Below, one piece after another: positions 12,221 through 24,712 of a stretch of DNA of 64,000 bases. The DNA is from Sparassis latifolia. Taxonomy: Eukaryota; Basidiomycota; Agaricomycetes; Polyporales; Sparassidaceae. The position numbers were made by a program, and so were the translations under genes. The DNA lies in the NCBI GenBank assembly GCA_018466975.1, contig CM031557.1, positions 1-64,000 of the forward strand, read 5' to 3'. The notes below the pieces were generated by a model, which searched no databases, was not told where the DNA came from, and saw nothing but the letters and a program-made list of their open reading frames with translations. The stretch's first letter is position 1. Every line of letters begins with the position of its first letter.

Positions 12221-14045
12221 CTATGATGTTCCCCGGAACAGATTGAATCCTGCGGCTTGTCCTGTGGAGCTAGGATATGTGTCATCGTAATCCGGAGGGG
12301 AATAGACGATCGGCCGTGGACCGCTCGAATATGCGGTCGCAATCCCCACAAATTCGCGCTGTAGAGGCCTCTCACAGTCCTCAGCGTGTGCGAATGCGAC
12401 TGCCTTGAGGGGATACAGAGCCACGGAGTACTACGGCCGAATCAGAAGCCGGCAGACATAGCTATCGCTCGTTAGGCGACACTCACCGAAAGCTTGAAAT
12501 CACCAAGCTCGCAACTGGGCTTCAAAGCAAGACCTGAAACGATGACGTGTTCTCGTCACAACTTCAGCGAGTTATTGAGAACGGACAGATCATGCCTAAA
12601 AGTATCTCTCCGTGAAGGGTTCGCTTAGATACACTAGCGTTTCGGCTTTCAGGTGCCCACCACAAGGCTGTCTTCACGTCCTGGACTGTAGGCTCGTACG
12701 GCACGCCACGGACACTCCTACTATTCATGTCACTGATGTTCGCTAACCCCATCGAGATGTGTCGGCGCAAACGGACGATGACGGCTTTCGGTGACGACAA
12801 AACGTCGAGGGCTTGAGAGTCCCCGGTCTCGATTGTCATCATGCATGGGATTACACTGCCCTCGTATAACACAGCTGACGGATGTGTCCACAAAGATTGA
12901 TAGGCATGGGGATGACATGAGAGCACCTACAGGTTTCGCGAGCCAGAGCTGGCGGAGGTGGATCAGGAATCACATCCCTGCCTGACCTCATGTGAGGCTC
13001 ACCGTGCAAGTCACTTCTACGGCGCGAGCGTTGAAAATCGACCCTCGTATCATCACCGGATTCAAGGCAAACCAGCCTTCTGGATCCCCGTCAGGTCCAA
13101 TGAGCGGGCTGCGCTCGATGTACGCAATTTGACGCACCATCGACGGCGGGTCGGGCTGTGTAATGGGCGTGTACGAGAAGACAGTCCCGAGGCTGTTCAT
13201 GCATCGTGAACATCAGTGACAGGCATCCCAAATTAATTTCACGCACTCGCTGTCCACACGAAACCTCCCGCGACGGACGCGCACGTTTAGCCTGTACTGG
13301 ATGTGCACCCGCGCCATCCGCTCCGAGAACGACGGAGGGAGACGGTAAGCTTTCGACGAGCCCCCTCCCAGATTCAGGGTGACGTGCGGGGGCATGGTGA
13401 GCGAGAACGTCCACGCATGCATCCCGCGAAGTTTCCCACCTGCGGATAAGGAAGGAACTGACGCCGCAGGATTAGTAGATGGTGCGGAGTATAGATTCTG
13501 GGATAGATTAAGGAAATTGTAGACGTTAATTGTGGACTCGGTCATCTGGCCCTGGATCTGAGAACGTCATAGTAAGTATGGACTAGAGTAAGATGAGATC
13601 GTGCGGCTACACGCTAGGAGGAAGACGTTGGAAATGCATTCGGATGAAGCATGAGTAGGTTCACGCGTTTCATGTGTATGTGGACGTCCCACCGTGGAGA
13701 AGCACGATAACATCAAGACAGACGGACTGACTAACTGACCACAACTGTGATAGATTTGATCGTTTCCTCCCTCTCGAGATTGAGCTCGACAGCACCTGCA
13801 ATAGCCTCGTCTTCGAACAGGCTTGGGAGATGGGCAGGGGTGGGAGAGTGGCTTGGTACCTTCAGCGTCAGCCACCGCCTCTTGTTGCTGTTTGTGAGAG
13901 CATAACGATGCTCCGTGCGGGACCTTGTTCCCGTGTTGGTACCGCTGGCTCTGTTGTATCCAGATGTACCGCTGCCTGCAGCATAACCCGGTAACTCAAG
14001 ATCTGTGGCGACTGGCGGGTGGGCAGATACTGACGAAACGTCCAT
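12221..14045 (-). CDS. arrestin-fold protein of unknown cargo
   Basis: Exons are 13740-14045, 13247-13557, 13003-13192, 12927-12948, 12587-12874, 12487-12533 and 12221-12430, giving 457 residues with all phases consistent. Beta-rich segments with the arrestin pattern appear in order: AGAVELNLEREETIKSITVV then IQGQM (about residues 84-107), the internal strand AVLYEGSVIPCMMTIETGD with LSSPKAVIVRLRRH, and VALYPLKAVAF near the C-terminus. Alpha-arrestins usually recruit ubiquitin ligases to membrane cargo, but no PPxY motif stands out, so that role is only a possibility. The 22 bp exon is supported by phase and by the strand it completes. The N-terminal 40 residues are Ser/Thr/Gly-rich and probably disordered. 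Confidence 0.8.
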
Positions 14046-14343
14046 GATAGGTGGGTGCTGATAGATGACTGGGCCACTGATCCCAGCTTTATATCCAGTG
14101 CAATGTGATCAGCGCAGAGGAGACTGAACCTTCCACGTAAAGAGCCGCCCTACAAGCAACGGTCCATGTGCTCGCGATGAATGACCATGTTGAAAGACCA
14201 TGAGGAGCCTGACGAACTTGACCGTGCAAGGGCCCTTACCACATGTCTGCGCGCGCGCCCTTGATGCGTGCGGCAGATTCGACAAGACGGATAACGGAAT
14301 CTCTCTTTCAATGGTAGTATGGCTGCCGCAACGCTGGCATATG

Positions 14344-14810
14344 TTACGGCAGCGCAAGTTTGATAACTTGGAATGGTGATGGTGGTACACGATTTGAGGG
14401 AAGGTAAGGTGGTTTGATTACAGAGTTTGTGAGCGTGAGAAAGGCTTCCATTGGCTCCTTCAAGACTCCAGCGTCTGTCGGCCTTCCCCTTCCCACAAAA
14501 CTCTTCTTCACTTCCTCCGGCAAGACTAAAGCGCGCAGTTGTTTAGTTGTTTCTCTGTTATCATGCAATTCTCTCATACTTCCCAGATTGAGCTCTAGCT
14601 TTCTGTAAAGAGGAGTCTCATCTGGGATTGAGTGGATTGATTCAGCAGAGTTGGCATACTGTATACGGGTCAAGAAGTCTTCTCAGTCCCGACGTCACTG
14701 GCCACTGGCAGGAGATAAGCAATGCCCTGTTTGACGATGGACCTTCGCAACTCCCATGACTGCAAGACCGTCCGTATAGAACCTCCGTCATCAGCGCTTG
14801 CTGCACTCAT
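14344..14810 (-). CDS. unknown 139-residue protein
   Basis: Exons are 14706-14810 and 14344-14658, both in phase 0, joined across a 47 bp GT-AG intron. The product begins MSAASADDGGS and is polar and helical in character (LQSWELRRSIVKQG, MRELHDNRETTKQLRAL). I see no known domain, signal peptide or membrane segment. The frame can extend upstream to 14861. Removing the intron joins two frames of similar composition, which favours a real gene, but no homology supports it. Confidence 0.4.
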
Positions 14811-15767
14811 CAGGATGGGTTCGTGACAACGATAAGTATTAATTGTACTGCTCAGGAGCAAAGGACTGAATCTAACATTGTCTTGCAGTTAGCACTCTCC
14901 AATGTATGATGGTCTAACTTGAGCAGTACTGGGTACGTATGTTTCCCATCTCTTATGTGACGTTATCGGCATTGAAGTCACGCCTACAGGCATCGTCGAT
15001 ACTTTGAAGTAGAAAGCAGGTATCTGAGGGAAAACCAAACGCGTTCGTGGGCCTGAAGCAGGTTGCTACCATCTGTTGAGCCCCGAATATCTCGAATCGT
15101 TAGCATGCTGTATATTCCCAGAAAGTGCTCGTACTGCACTTGGGATTATTTTCCACGAATTCACTGCATATTTAGAATATTCGTCAGCAGGTCAATCTGA
15201 ATGCAGTCCCCCAATATACGACATATCACGCATAGGATTAGTGTGAGTTGCGGGCTCTCCAGTATCATCAATTATGTCTGCCTGCCAGCTGCCTTCCAAG
15301 CCTCAGATTTCGGACTCGTTTGCGACGCGCTTCCAGAAGGCTTTATAGGAGCGTTCCATACATAACAACAGCCGCGACATGTCATGAATGATTGAGCATT
15401 ACCTTTAGTATTTCCAGTCAGAGAGTGTGCTTTTCCGAACTGAGAACGAGCTCTCTTATATGTCCTTGTTGGACTCATGCATGTATATTTCGCAGAAAAG
15501 AGTGAATTTCGGGAAAGGATGGATAGCAACCCTAGCGTGTATGACCCTAACCTTGTGCTAGGTGCCTGAAGGCCGGAATCGGAGGCGTGACCAGCCGGCC
15601 CTCCGGAGCCCAGAAACTTCTGGTGATTTCTTTCTGCCTTGATTTTTGGCACTCGTGAGCTAAATACTCAACCGCAGCGTATGTATGCTAGCTTGGACTG
15701 GTGTGCTAGATATCTCCTAGAAACTCACTCAACGTGTCCGAAGGCATACGCGATCTAAAATCTCACG
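14811..15767. other. intergenic, divergent promoters
   Basis: Upstream space of the unknown 139-residue gene (minus) and cyclophilin-40 (plus). A 126-codon minus ORF at 15272-15652 is of low quality and matches no family. Confidence 0.4.
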
Positions 15768-17224
15768 ATGGCGTCCGAGAAACCGCTCACTCTCACGTAT
15801 TTCGACATCACAATTGGCGATAAATCCGCGGGGCGTGTAGTCTTCAAACTGTACGATGATGTAGTCCCAAAGACTGCAGAGAACTTCCGTAGGTTCTGTT
15901 CTTTTGATTGTCGCGGATAGTCTGTGATGTGTGTTGCATGGACAGGCGCGTTATGTACAGGCGAGAAGGGCAAAGGCGCAGCAGGGAAGGACCTATGGTA
16001 CAAGGGTTCGACGTTCCACCGTGTCATCAAAGGGTATGTCCCAGATCTGCAAACATCATACACAGTGATCGACCCGTACGTGCAGTTTCATGATCCAAGG
16101 TGGTGACTTTACCAATCACAACGGCACGGGTGGCGAGTCGATCTACGGAGAGAAGTTCGAAGACGAGAACTTCGAGCTCAAGCATACGAAGCCGTTCCTG
16201 CTCTCTATGGTGCGTTACGCGTCTCTCTTCATCCGCTCGCACACGCTCAACACCTCCCGTCGCAGGCAAACGCCGGCCCGAGCACGAACGGCTCTCAGTT
16301 CTTCATTACCTGCTTGCCGACGCCGCATCTCGATGGGAAACACGTCGTCTTCGGCGAGGTCATCCGCGGCAAGTCGATCGTGCGCGCCCTCGAGAATCAC
16401 CCCACGGCCTCGGGCGACGTCCCCACCGAGCCGTGCGTCATTGCGGATTGCGGGCAGCTAGCGCCCGACGACCCATCCCTGGTCGCGTCCGGCGCCGCTG
16501 AGGACGGAGATCCGTATGAGGATTTTCCAACAGACCAGGAACCCGTTGACGGCCAGGACGTGGCCGACCACCCAGAAGTTGCTCTCAAAATCGCTCGCGA
16601 GATACGCGAGATCGGGAACAGGCTTTTCAAGGAGGGCAGGGCCGAGGCAGCGCTGTCGAAATACCAAAGTGCGTCGCGGATACTTCTCCTTCCTGTATCC
16701 CTGATTTAACGTGAAATGACTACGGTGTTGCTGTGTGTGCAGAGTCTGTGCGATACCTAGATGTGCATTCCGTCCTTCCGGAGAACGCGCCTCCAGAACT
16801 GAAGGACTCGTTCGACGCGTTAATGGCGCCACTCCTGCTCAACTCTGCGCTTGCTGCGCTCCGCGCGGGCGGCGCCGCGCACGCGCTCATCGCACTGCGG
16901 AGTACGGAGCGCGTTCTGAAGAATCTGCAGCTGAATGATGCGGACAAAGGTACGTCCCCTTCTTCGGGAGGAAGCTCCAGGGGAACACTCCACTCTGCTT
17001 CAGCGGACATGTGCTGATGCCTAGCAACAGCCAAGGCGCTCTACCGCCGCGCGCTCGCACGCGGCGTGTTGAAGGAGGACGACACAGCGGAGGAGGACCT
17101 TGTCCAGGCGAACGAGCTCGTCAAGGACGACAAGGCGATCCTGTCCGAGTTGGAGAAGGTGCGCCAGCGGAAGAAGGAGAAGAAAGATAAGGAGCGGAAA
17201 GCGTATAAGAAGTTGTTTGCATAG
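15768..17224 (+). CDS. CPR6: cyclophilin-40 peptidyl-prolyl isomerase (Hsp90 co-chaperone)
   Basis: Catalyses proline cis-trans isomerisation and binds Hsp90 through TPR repeats. Exons are 15768-15888, 15946-16033, 16086-16209, 16266-16668, 16743-16949 and 17031-17224, giving 378 residues, as expected for Cyp40. The N-terminal PPIase domain (1-175) shows [17 protein letters not shown] and NGSQFFITC. The segment [12 protein letters not shown] (130-141) has His where CypA has the cyclosporin-contacting Trp, as is known for Cyp40. The C-terminal half has TPR helices ([41 protein letters not shown]) and a very basic tail. No lesions are seen. Confidence 0.97.
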
Positions 17225-17640
17225 CGGGTGGTACTGGGGGCGTCTACTCGTCTAATTTTCTGTGTGGCTCAGGGTAGCGGAACTAAACTTTTGAGATTGT
17301 ATAACATCTATCTAGTTGAATATAGAAATATCTATCATTGGACTCGACAGAAACAGTCTCGGAAAGGTCTTTCATGTAGCATTTCTCACAAAAATAACAG
17401 GCATTTGTATGCTGTGAGTTATGCACGTAATTCTCTCAGAAACAGAGATACGCAACGACCAGAGCTCCAGGTACGCATGAGAAGAAGGGGTAACGCTGAA
17501 ATGGCGAACATCAAAGTAGCTCAAGACATGGCATATAGATCGCAACGAGAATGTTCTGAGCGTGATTGAAACGGGAGCTAGTTAAGAGTTTCCTAGTTAC
17601 GTTCAAGCCTTATTAGCTAACAGCTCTCCGCATGCGACTT

Positions 17641-18866
17641 TCAGTCAAAGAAAATGCCTCCATTGATGTTGATACTCTGGCCTATATTCGATCAGCCAAC
17701 CTGACAGCTACGTACAGATTACACCACGTACCGCTGACGAATTGAGATTCTGGTTTTACGAGGTAGGAGACCAGATCTCCGATGACGGAGGGCTGTGCGC
17801 TTGGAGTTTCCTTCCCGAAACCCACCTTCTCCACCTGTACAGCTGCAATGAATTACGTTTCACTAGGACAATGGCGGGATACCTACTGTGCTTGAACTTC
17901 CGTCGTTATCGGTCTGTTTTACTGTCCAAGGAGGTCTGTCAAGGTCTGTAACTGTATATCAACGTTCGGACGCACACATTGGTGTGTTAATAAAACCAGG
18001 AGAATAGCTGTTGACAGTGATGTTGTGCTTCGCCCATTCAAGCGCTATAAGGCAGTGTTGAGAAAGAACACCAGCTCAACCGTGAATTCAATGAGAAAAA
18101 GAAGACCAAGATGGACGCACCACAAGTTTGAGTAAGTCCACGCACTGCAAATTTTGACGCGCAGTATGCAGAAAGGTTGATCATTCCTGCGCGTGTGAAA
18201 TGCTCATGAATTCGAGTGCCTGCGTTGGCGGGTGCTCCGAGACCTACCCGTCTTGCCAGACAAGGAACAAGCACCTGGAGATGACTGATCAATACGAGCA
18301 AAACGCGGCAGCCAGGCAGTACCAAGAATGACTGACCTATAATTCTTCCGCCCCGTCCCTGTTTGATCATTTGGATGGCCGCATACTTGAAGCACAAGAA
18401 GACACCCTTAGCATTGACAGACATAACGCGATCATATTCTTCGGCAGAAACTGCGGCCCTCGATCAGCATCGCGGTTTCCGAAGAAGACAAGATGCAGAC
18501 TCTCGACAGCAGGCTTCAACACGGTGATGCCTGCGTTTGCAACCATCTGTGAGTCAACAAAATATTCAGAATAAGTATGCGGTACTTCATTTGGACACAA
18601 ATGCATACCACGTCCAGTCCGCCGAGTGTCTCTACGACCTGATCAAGCATGGCCTTCACATCATTTTCGCTCGACACGTCTCCAGTCACAGCGAGAGAGC
18701 GTCTGCCTTTTCGCCGTATCTTCTCGGCAACCGCTTTGAGCGATTCTGCCATTGAAGGAATATCGTTCACGGCAACGTCAAGCCCATCTTCTGCAAGACG
18801 CAAGGCGATGGCCTCTCCAATTCCTCGAGAGGCACCGGTGACGATGGCAATGCGCGTAGTAGACAT
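17641..18866 (-). CDS. short-chain dehydrogenase (diacetyl/acetoin reductase-like)
   Basis: NAD(P)-dependent oxidoreductase. Nine exons give 266 residues: 18609-18866, 18501-18546, 18337-18450, 18248-18274, 18121-18186, 17976-18044, 17883-17951, 17732-17842 and 17641-17681. The Rossmann motif TGASRGIG is at residues 10-17, NAG follows at about 89, and the catalytic YxxxK is Y156-K160 in AYCASKF. The segments VNSYSPGFINTPM and LVSYLVKPESQFVSGQSI are typical of butanediol/diacetyl reductases. The substrate is inferred from that resemblance only. A zinc butanediol dehydrogenase-like gene lies 11 kb away, so the two could act on related substrates, but they are not clustered. The frame is intact. 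Confidence 0.93.
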
Positions 18867-18976
18867 TGATAAAGAGACGCTGGTGAAAAGGCATCGCTCT
18901 GGAACTGCGTTTTAAGGCAGTTCCTGCATAACTAGTTCAGTGTCAGCGGAATGCCGGCATAGCCTGTCAAGCGTTC

Positions 18977-19392
18977 TCATGACCTATTATTGGTCAATGT
19001 TGATTTGGCGATCTGCGGAAGTCCTAGTTTGATTTGGGAAGATAGACCTCTGTCGACGTTGTAGTTCAAGGAGAGGTCTGCCGAAGCACCAGTGACGTTA
19101 CCAGATGACCGTCGAATGTGCATGACTTGAGATTTGAGTGGTCGTGCATATTCTTTTGACACAGTACCGCGAATAGCCTGGAGATATGGTTTCAACTAAC
19201 AGAAATATGCCAGGGTTAGTGACAGCAGGCACACGCTATTAACGTGGCAGTGCCTCAAGGGTTTGTGGGTCTACCGACAGTCTTGCTCTTGTTGAAAATA
19301 AGTACGGTGGTGTAGGAAATGCAGAAGGTCCAGAATAGAACACCCGCAATGCCAACCTGTGATGCAGTAACTGTTGGTGGCTGAGATCCCAT
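18977..19392 (-). CDS. unknown single-pass membrane protein
   Basis: Exons are 19279-19392 and 18977-19195, giving 110 residues. After MGSQPPTVTASQ comes one hydrophobic segment (about residues 13-33, VGIAGVLFWTFCISYTTVLIF), then a basic and polar tail ending LTNNRS. The splice uses GTCGGT and TTAG with matching phase 0. A possible upstream exon (ATG near 19549, MSNAVIGQLMSLLGFSLL) would add a second hydrophobic helix. I do not recognise the family. Confidence rests on clean membrane topology and splice agreement. Confidence 0.4.
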
Positions 19393-20933
19393 GTTCTTCA
19401 ATCTCGGTCATCTGAGGTGCATAAGAGCTTGGCCAGGGCCCGAATCTCTTGCCTGTTTACAGGGAATATTGTAGTCACATCAGCTGCTATCATCATGAGA
19501 AGGGAGAAACCTAACAGTGACATCAGCTGGCCAATCACGGCATTCGACATTCCCGAACTTTAGTGCTATGTCCTTCGTTCTCGCTCGCACCCATTACGTC
19601 GATACTCGGCATGTATTATCTGACATAGGGCTTCGCCCTGCAACAGATATAAACTGGGGGGGGGGGAAGATGAGAAGAGATTGAGCCAAGCCAGATGAAG
19701 TTGCAACAGTACTGCTGAACTCACCAAGTCTGAACGCTGAACATTCAAGGTGTAGAAGGCGAGGAAGCAATTTTGGTTCCACGGCACTCGAGCATCCGCT
19801 TGCAACTGATCACACGACAGGCAATGGCCTCGGACAATCTATCAATGGAGGTGGATTGCAGAGATGGAATTGTCTTAATGAGAATCAACTGTCCCTTGCG
19901 TTGCATGGGTGGACGAAGGTTTATGTAACTGCAATGACTTGTCACTCGGAGGACAGTTTTACTATCCTCCGATCACCTTCCACGTAAGGCAACTAGCCTA
20001 TCACGCTGGGGTCTCAGGCCGAACAGATCCTGTTGTCAGAAAAACTGTTTGTCTAGTGCGCATCCAGAAGCGCAGAAAGAGACTTTTAAGACACTTCGCT
20101 CTCTGCTATCTGCCTGTTGTGGCTGTTGGTGAGCTACCATTGCCTGTCGTGTGATCATCCTTGCCCTGTACGACGATCGTGTACGTGTGTATGACTCAAG
20201 ATAGCATTGTGACACTTCAACTTGACCTCAGTGTCCTAAAATCGTAGCACAAGAGGATTTCGCGGAATCAGGTGTTCTCTATGCAAACATACATTTTGTT
20301 ACTGGATTTCGTAGTCGGGGAGGGAGTAAAACCAAGGTCCTTTAGGTTGTTCTAAGGTAGATAAGCGACAGTAGGGTGAAGACGAAGTCAGGTAGATAGG
20401 GTGAGGAGTCAGATAACAATGCACGCGCCGCCCAAATGATTACACACGAACGAAGGTCGAACAACAACAGCACTCACTAGCTATCCAACAACGATAAGTC
20501 CAGAAAAGTGCTATAAAAATAAAGTCCAAGCGGGCGGTGCACATATCAGGGCCCGGGGGATCGGACCGGAGGGTATACGTGTAGTAGAAGTCCGTGTTGA
20601 CATGGTGTGGCGAAGGGGTCGTCGCCTGCGTACGAGTTCGTCATGACGTGTAGGGTATGTCGTTGAGTATGTCGTTGAGCACTGAACGAGAGACGTTATA
20701 CGGTGGATTCCATAAGTCGCGATGGAGGTGTCGGTCGTGGCATCCCCGGAGCACGTCGTGGAAGACGGAGCGGTCTTCGTTGCGACTGTGCGAGACAGCC
20801 ATGATATTAGAACTCAACGACATGTCAGAGGACTGCAGCTACTGACATGGCGTGACATGATAATCTTAGCCATGGATATGGGAGCGTAACCCTTTATATC
20901 GAATATGTGTGATACCGCTGAAAAAACCCGAAT
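19393..20933. other. 1.5 kb gap with only weak ORFs
   Basis: Weak minus ORFs at 19566-19805 and 20641-20823 and a plus ORF at 19909-20154. None shows a domain. A run of nine or more G lies near 19648-19657, and a 12 bp direct repeat (tatgtcgttgag) near 20657-20680. Confidence 0.3.
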
Positions 20934-21302
20934 TTAGTGAAACGCTACGGTCGAAGATGAAGACTGCCCACCTGATCGTTGTCTGCTAACTTGCCAATTC
21001 ATCCTCACAAGATCACCTCCACCTATATACCCTGAATAACCATTGTTTGTGGTTCGTTTCTCGTCTTCTCCGACAATCGAGCCCAGCGAAAACGACACAG
21101 GAAAGCCACTCCAATTCCACAGAGGTTTCCACGCCTCCGCGCTCATCAACTGAGAACCGACCTCCGCCTCGAACTTAGCGTCCAACCTATGCGACAGCCG
21201 ATAAAGCGAGCCGGAACCGACACAGAGGACGGCAAGGATGGAAGTGAGGAAGGATAGCACGGAAACAACCTGGAGAACAGACAGCGACAGGATTTCGCAC
21301 AT
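20934..21302 (-). CDS. unknown protein with one N-terminal membrane segment
   Basis: A single 122-codon ORF beginning MCEILSLSVLQVVSVL. The first 32 residues form one hydrophobic helix, either an anchor or a signal peptide, followed by a soluble domain containing WKPLWNWSGFPVSFSLG and a Gly-rich stretch. The C-terminal 25 residues may be read-through of a missed intron after GGGDLV. No family is recognised. Short upstream frames on the same strand (21187-21515) could be 5' exons. Confidence 0.35.
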   Translation of the reverse strand: MCEILSLSVLQVVSVLSFLTSILAVLCVGSGSLYRLSHRLDAKFEAEVGSQLMSAEAWKPLWNWSGFPVSFSLGSIVGEDEKRTTNNGYSGYIGGGDLVRMNWQVSRQRSGGQSSSSTVAFH

Positions 21303-22048
21303 CGTAACACCCTAAGCTGAGTATGTCTGTGCTGGACGAGTGAACCGGTGCTGCAGTCGTCGCACTAGCGGCCCCAACAGACGCAGTGAGAGCAGATATC
21401 GAGGAGAGGCGACGAAGGATGTCGAAACAAGGAAGAGGCTGGGCTGGGATGGAGGTTGGTCCCTGAACGCCTCCCGTCGGCAAACCCCGCGAGCATGACT
21501 GTCGTCATGCATCATGTTGGCTGCAGAAATGCTCGTGTGCCCATCTTGTTTCGGGGATGAGTCTCTGTGTTTTGTCCGTGGTTACGTTGTAGGAGGTCAT
21601 GTTTGTTTAGCTAGAATACAAGCTTAAGTGCAGCGCCAGCCGCTTCCGCAACGCCACTATGATCATACATATGTTCCTGGTCGACAGACGTTGATATCCT
21701 AGAATCGTCGTAATAAGGTGGGTGTTAAAAGCAAGCTTCGAGACTGCAGACTTTATATTCACTTCATTAATTGGCGTCTGAACGTCAAATTCATGGGTGA
21801 ACGTCCGAGTCTTCTGCCAGGCATATCAGAGAGTCAGATATGCAAGTCAGTGGTGGAAGTTAATATGCAGTATATTGACACGGTACAGGATCAGAAGTAC
21901 ATCAATTATACATGCGCAAAATCTAAAAACACAACCAAGATCTTAGCACGACGACAGTCATTGCACAAGCGTGGGCCACGAAAAGATCTGAAGATACACA
22001 AAGCATGATGCATGATGACGAAAGGAGCGGACGAATGAATCACACCCT
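21303..22048. other. gap, no supported gene
   Basis: Two overlapping minus ORFs at 21187-21515 and a lysine-rich plus ORF at 21718-22008. Neither has recognisable features. Confidence 0.35.
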
Positions 22049-24712
22049 TCAGTAATCCCAGTCTGAGATCTGCAACTGCTCCCGAGCTTTCTGCGCCTCT
22101 TTGTCGACCATCTCGTGCCATGCACTCGACTTCCGTTGGCGCTTCTCTGAGTCGGGCTGAGGCCCGACGTAGTCTTTCCATGAGATCGCGCGCCCAAAAT
22201 CAATGATGCGAAAGCTCGGGTTCTTCTTCGACCGTTTGTCAGGGGGTGCGGTGAGCGGCCCCGGCTGCATCAGCACGTTGCGCACATACATGGACTGCTG
22301 CACAAAATTCTCGTAGTGCAAACGAAGAATGAGGGAGTAGCACTCCGATCTAGACGTCCCACAAGACAAACAAGACAAGCCAGTCAGACGTGATCACTAG
22401 AACGTAGCAATAACGACACACCTCTCGTCCTCATTGAATTTGTGCGGTTCGATAGGGTCGCCGCACTCTTCCATGAGGAGAATGGGACTCTCGCAGCGCA
22501 GCCGCTTGTCGTGATACTCATCGTAACCTTCGTATTCCTCGTCTTCCCACTCGCCGTTGTCGCCCAATGGCACGTAATACCCATAGAACTTGGGTACCAC
22601 GGGGCCAACCGGTACGGGATGCTTGACGGGCGTGACGAGGTTGTAACCACACCAATCCTGCATGAGGTGCTTCGGGAAGGCATCATACGACTTTGCCTCG
22701 TTCCGCAACTGGTTGTGAGCGGAAGCCAAATTGAGAGCTGTTTTCGCAGCAACAGTCACCTGCCCCGAGCGCGACCGCGCAGTCAGCGGCGCAGGGAGTG
22801 TCAGCGGAGCGCGTTGCACGAGCGAGTGGTTGCCGGCGCCCAGCTTATTCTTTTGCTTCAGGTAGAGATGGCCAACGCGCTCCTCCTTATCCGCTTTCTT
22901 GTTTTTGCTCTCGGTCTCCTCTTCCTCTTCCTCTCGGTCTCCCTCTCCGTCTTCCTCTTCGTCTTTCTCCTCGTCTTCCTCCTCATCGTCCGGGTGGTCC
23001 CTATCAAACTTGGGAAAAATCCGTTTATACTTCCGCAATTCCTCGCGGTCCTCGCCGCCATTCGTCAACAGCTTGTGTACCATGAGCACGTCTGGGAAGA
23101 ACTGCTCTGGAATGAACTCCTCGAGCTTAGGGAGATCCTTAGTAGAATAGAGCGCATTGTCCAAGGGAGGTGGTTTAGCCTTCCGTATTTCGTCGACCTT
23201 CTCCTCTAAGAGAGCAGAAGCAGCAGCGCCGCTTACAGACAGCTGCGTAATATCCTCCTTAGGAGCAGCGTCAACTACGGTCTCCGGAACGATGACTGGT
23301 GAATCTTGAGGGAGTACCACATCCGTCCCAGACTGATGGTCCGGTTTACTGTCCTCATCTACAGCGGCAGTGTCTGCAGCATCTTGGCCCGCTGCAGGGC
23401 CTTCAGGCTCGCTCTTCGGGGTATCATAGACCTGCATCGGGGCATCTGTCAAATCGGACTCCACTTGCAACGGGCTGGAATTGAGGGTAGAATCATCATC
23501 AGGGCTGTCCCCAACCGGCTTATCCTGCACATCTGATGCAACCCGCACCTCTGCGGGAGAGACGTCATCTATTTGCATCGGTGTGTCTTGAACAACAAGC
23601 GAGGTGCCGTTCAGCTCGGGCGACGTGAACACGCCGACCGACTCAATACCGGTTTCAATGACGCCATTCTCTTTATGAGCAACTGCGTTCTCTCCCTCCA
23701 GCGTGGAGGCGCCGCCGCTTTTCATAGCCGCGTCTGTGCTCACCGCCGACACGGCATTCTGCTGAGGAGAGGAAGACGTTGCATTAGCGGTGTCGTTGTC
23801 TGTAGAGAGACCAGCTTGTGCAACGACAGCACTAGCCTCAGCCATATCGACATCCAGAGGAGGCTGTGGGACTGTAACTTCCTTTGCGTTTGGTGTGTCG
23901 ACGTTGAAAGCGCGTCCAGCATGGCGACATGCACAACTATGGGATCCAGGGTGAAGGCATAAGCGTGGACCTAGAACGAGACGATGTACGGTGCCATCCA
24001 CAGAGTTGACCTGCTCTGTCACTAGAACTTCCACAACACCCACCGCATCCGCGGCCTCGGCTCTTTTCACCCCGTTTTTGCCGTTTTGACCGGGTGGCAC
24101 GATCAGGGAGATAGGCGATAGCAATTTACTATCGTGAGCGTATGCGAACCCATTGTGCAATTCAGGACTCCAGAGATGGGAGTAAGGAACGCCAAGGGGA
24201 GACATGACGGGGTTCTCGGAGTCGTTGGGTAGCAGGACATCCTTGTCGTCGGTATGATCAAACAGCGAGCCGCCGTGTGTGGCACAGCAGCAAGACTTCT
24301 CGTCATCCTCGTCATCCGAATCGTCCTCTAAAATGCGGTAACGTACGATGCCGTCGTCCTCATGGTCTGAGCCCTCGTCCATTGCGCTGAGCGGGGGGTC
24401 AAGCCACATTCTGGCACCCTTGCGCAGCTTGAGTACGGGCCACGGCTTGCGCAACCTCGGGCGTGGCTCGGGGGCCTCGAACTCTTCTTCGAGGTAGTTC
24501 TCATTGTACTCTTTGATCATACTCCGGGACCAAATCGTCATGAGGCCGACGTTCGGTATGCGCTCGATCCACATGAAGTCATCTATAGAGTGCGCCCAGA
24601 TGAGGCCGTTGGGCGTGCGCATGCCCTTGGGCGGCGGTTTCGTGAGGAGGGGTCCATTCGGGGCTCTTGCCCATTGGTGGGTCACGATGCGAGTGCGTTC
24701 GAGGGAGAACAT
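22049..24712 (-). CDS. kinase-like protein with a long acidic insert
   Basis: Exons are 22422-24712 and 22049-22349, joined in phase 2 across a 72 bp intron, giving 863 residues. The start MFSLERTRIVTHQWARAPNG and the segments RTPNGLIWAHSIDDFMWIERIPN are typical of an agaricomycete family annotated as protein-kinase-like. The C-terminal part shows SPILLMEECGDPI, then LHYENFVQQSMYVRNVLM (catalytic-loop-like, with H-x-N in place of HRD) and RIIDFGRA (DFG-like). Residues of about 260-600 form a low-complexity region rich in Asp, Glu, Ala, Pro and Ser, including an almost pure Asp/Glu run. The unusual loop suggests a divergent or inactive kinase; the substrate is unknown. Confidence 0.8.

Noticed and set aside
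19648..19657. Poly-G run as a structural signal
   Set aside because: A short homopolymer without repeat context; most likely simple sequence or assembly noise.
22442..23209. 255-codon plus-strand ORF
   Set aside because: Shadow of the acidic region of the kinase-like gene; the Phe/Leu/Val runs are the complement of Glu/Asp codons.
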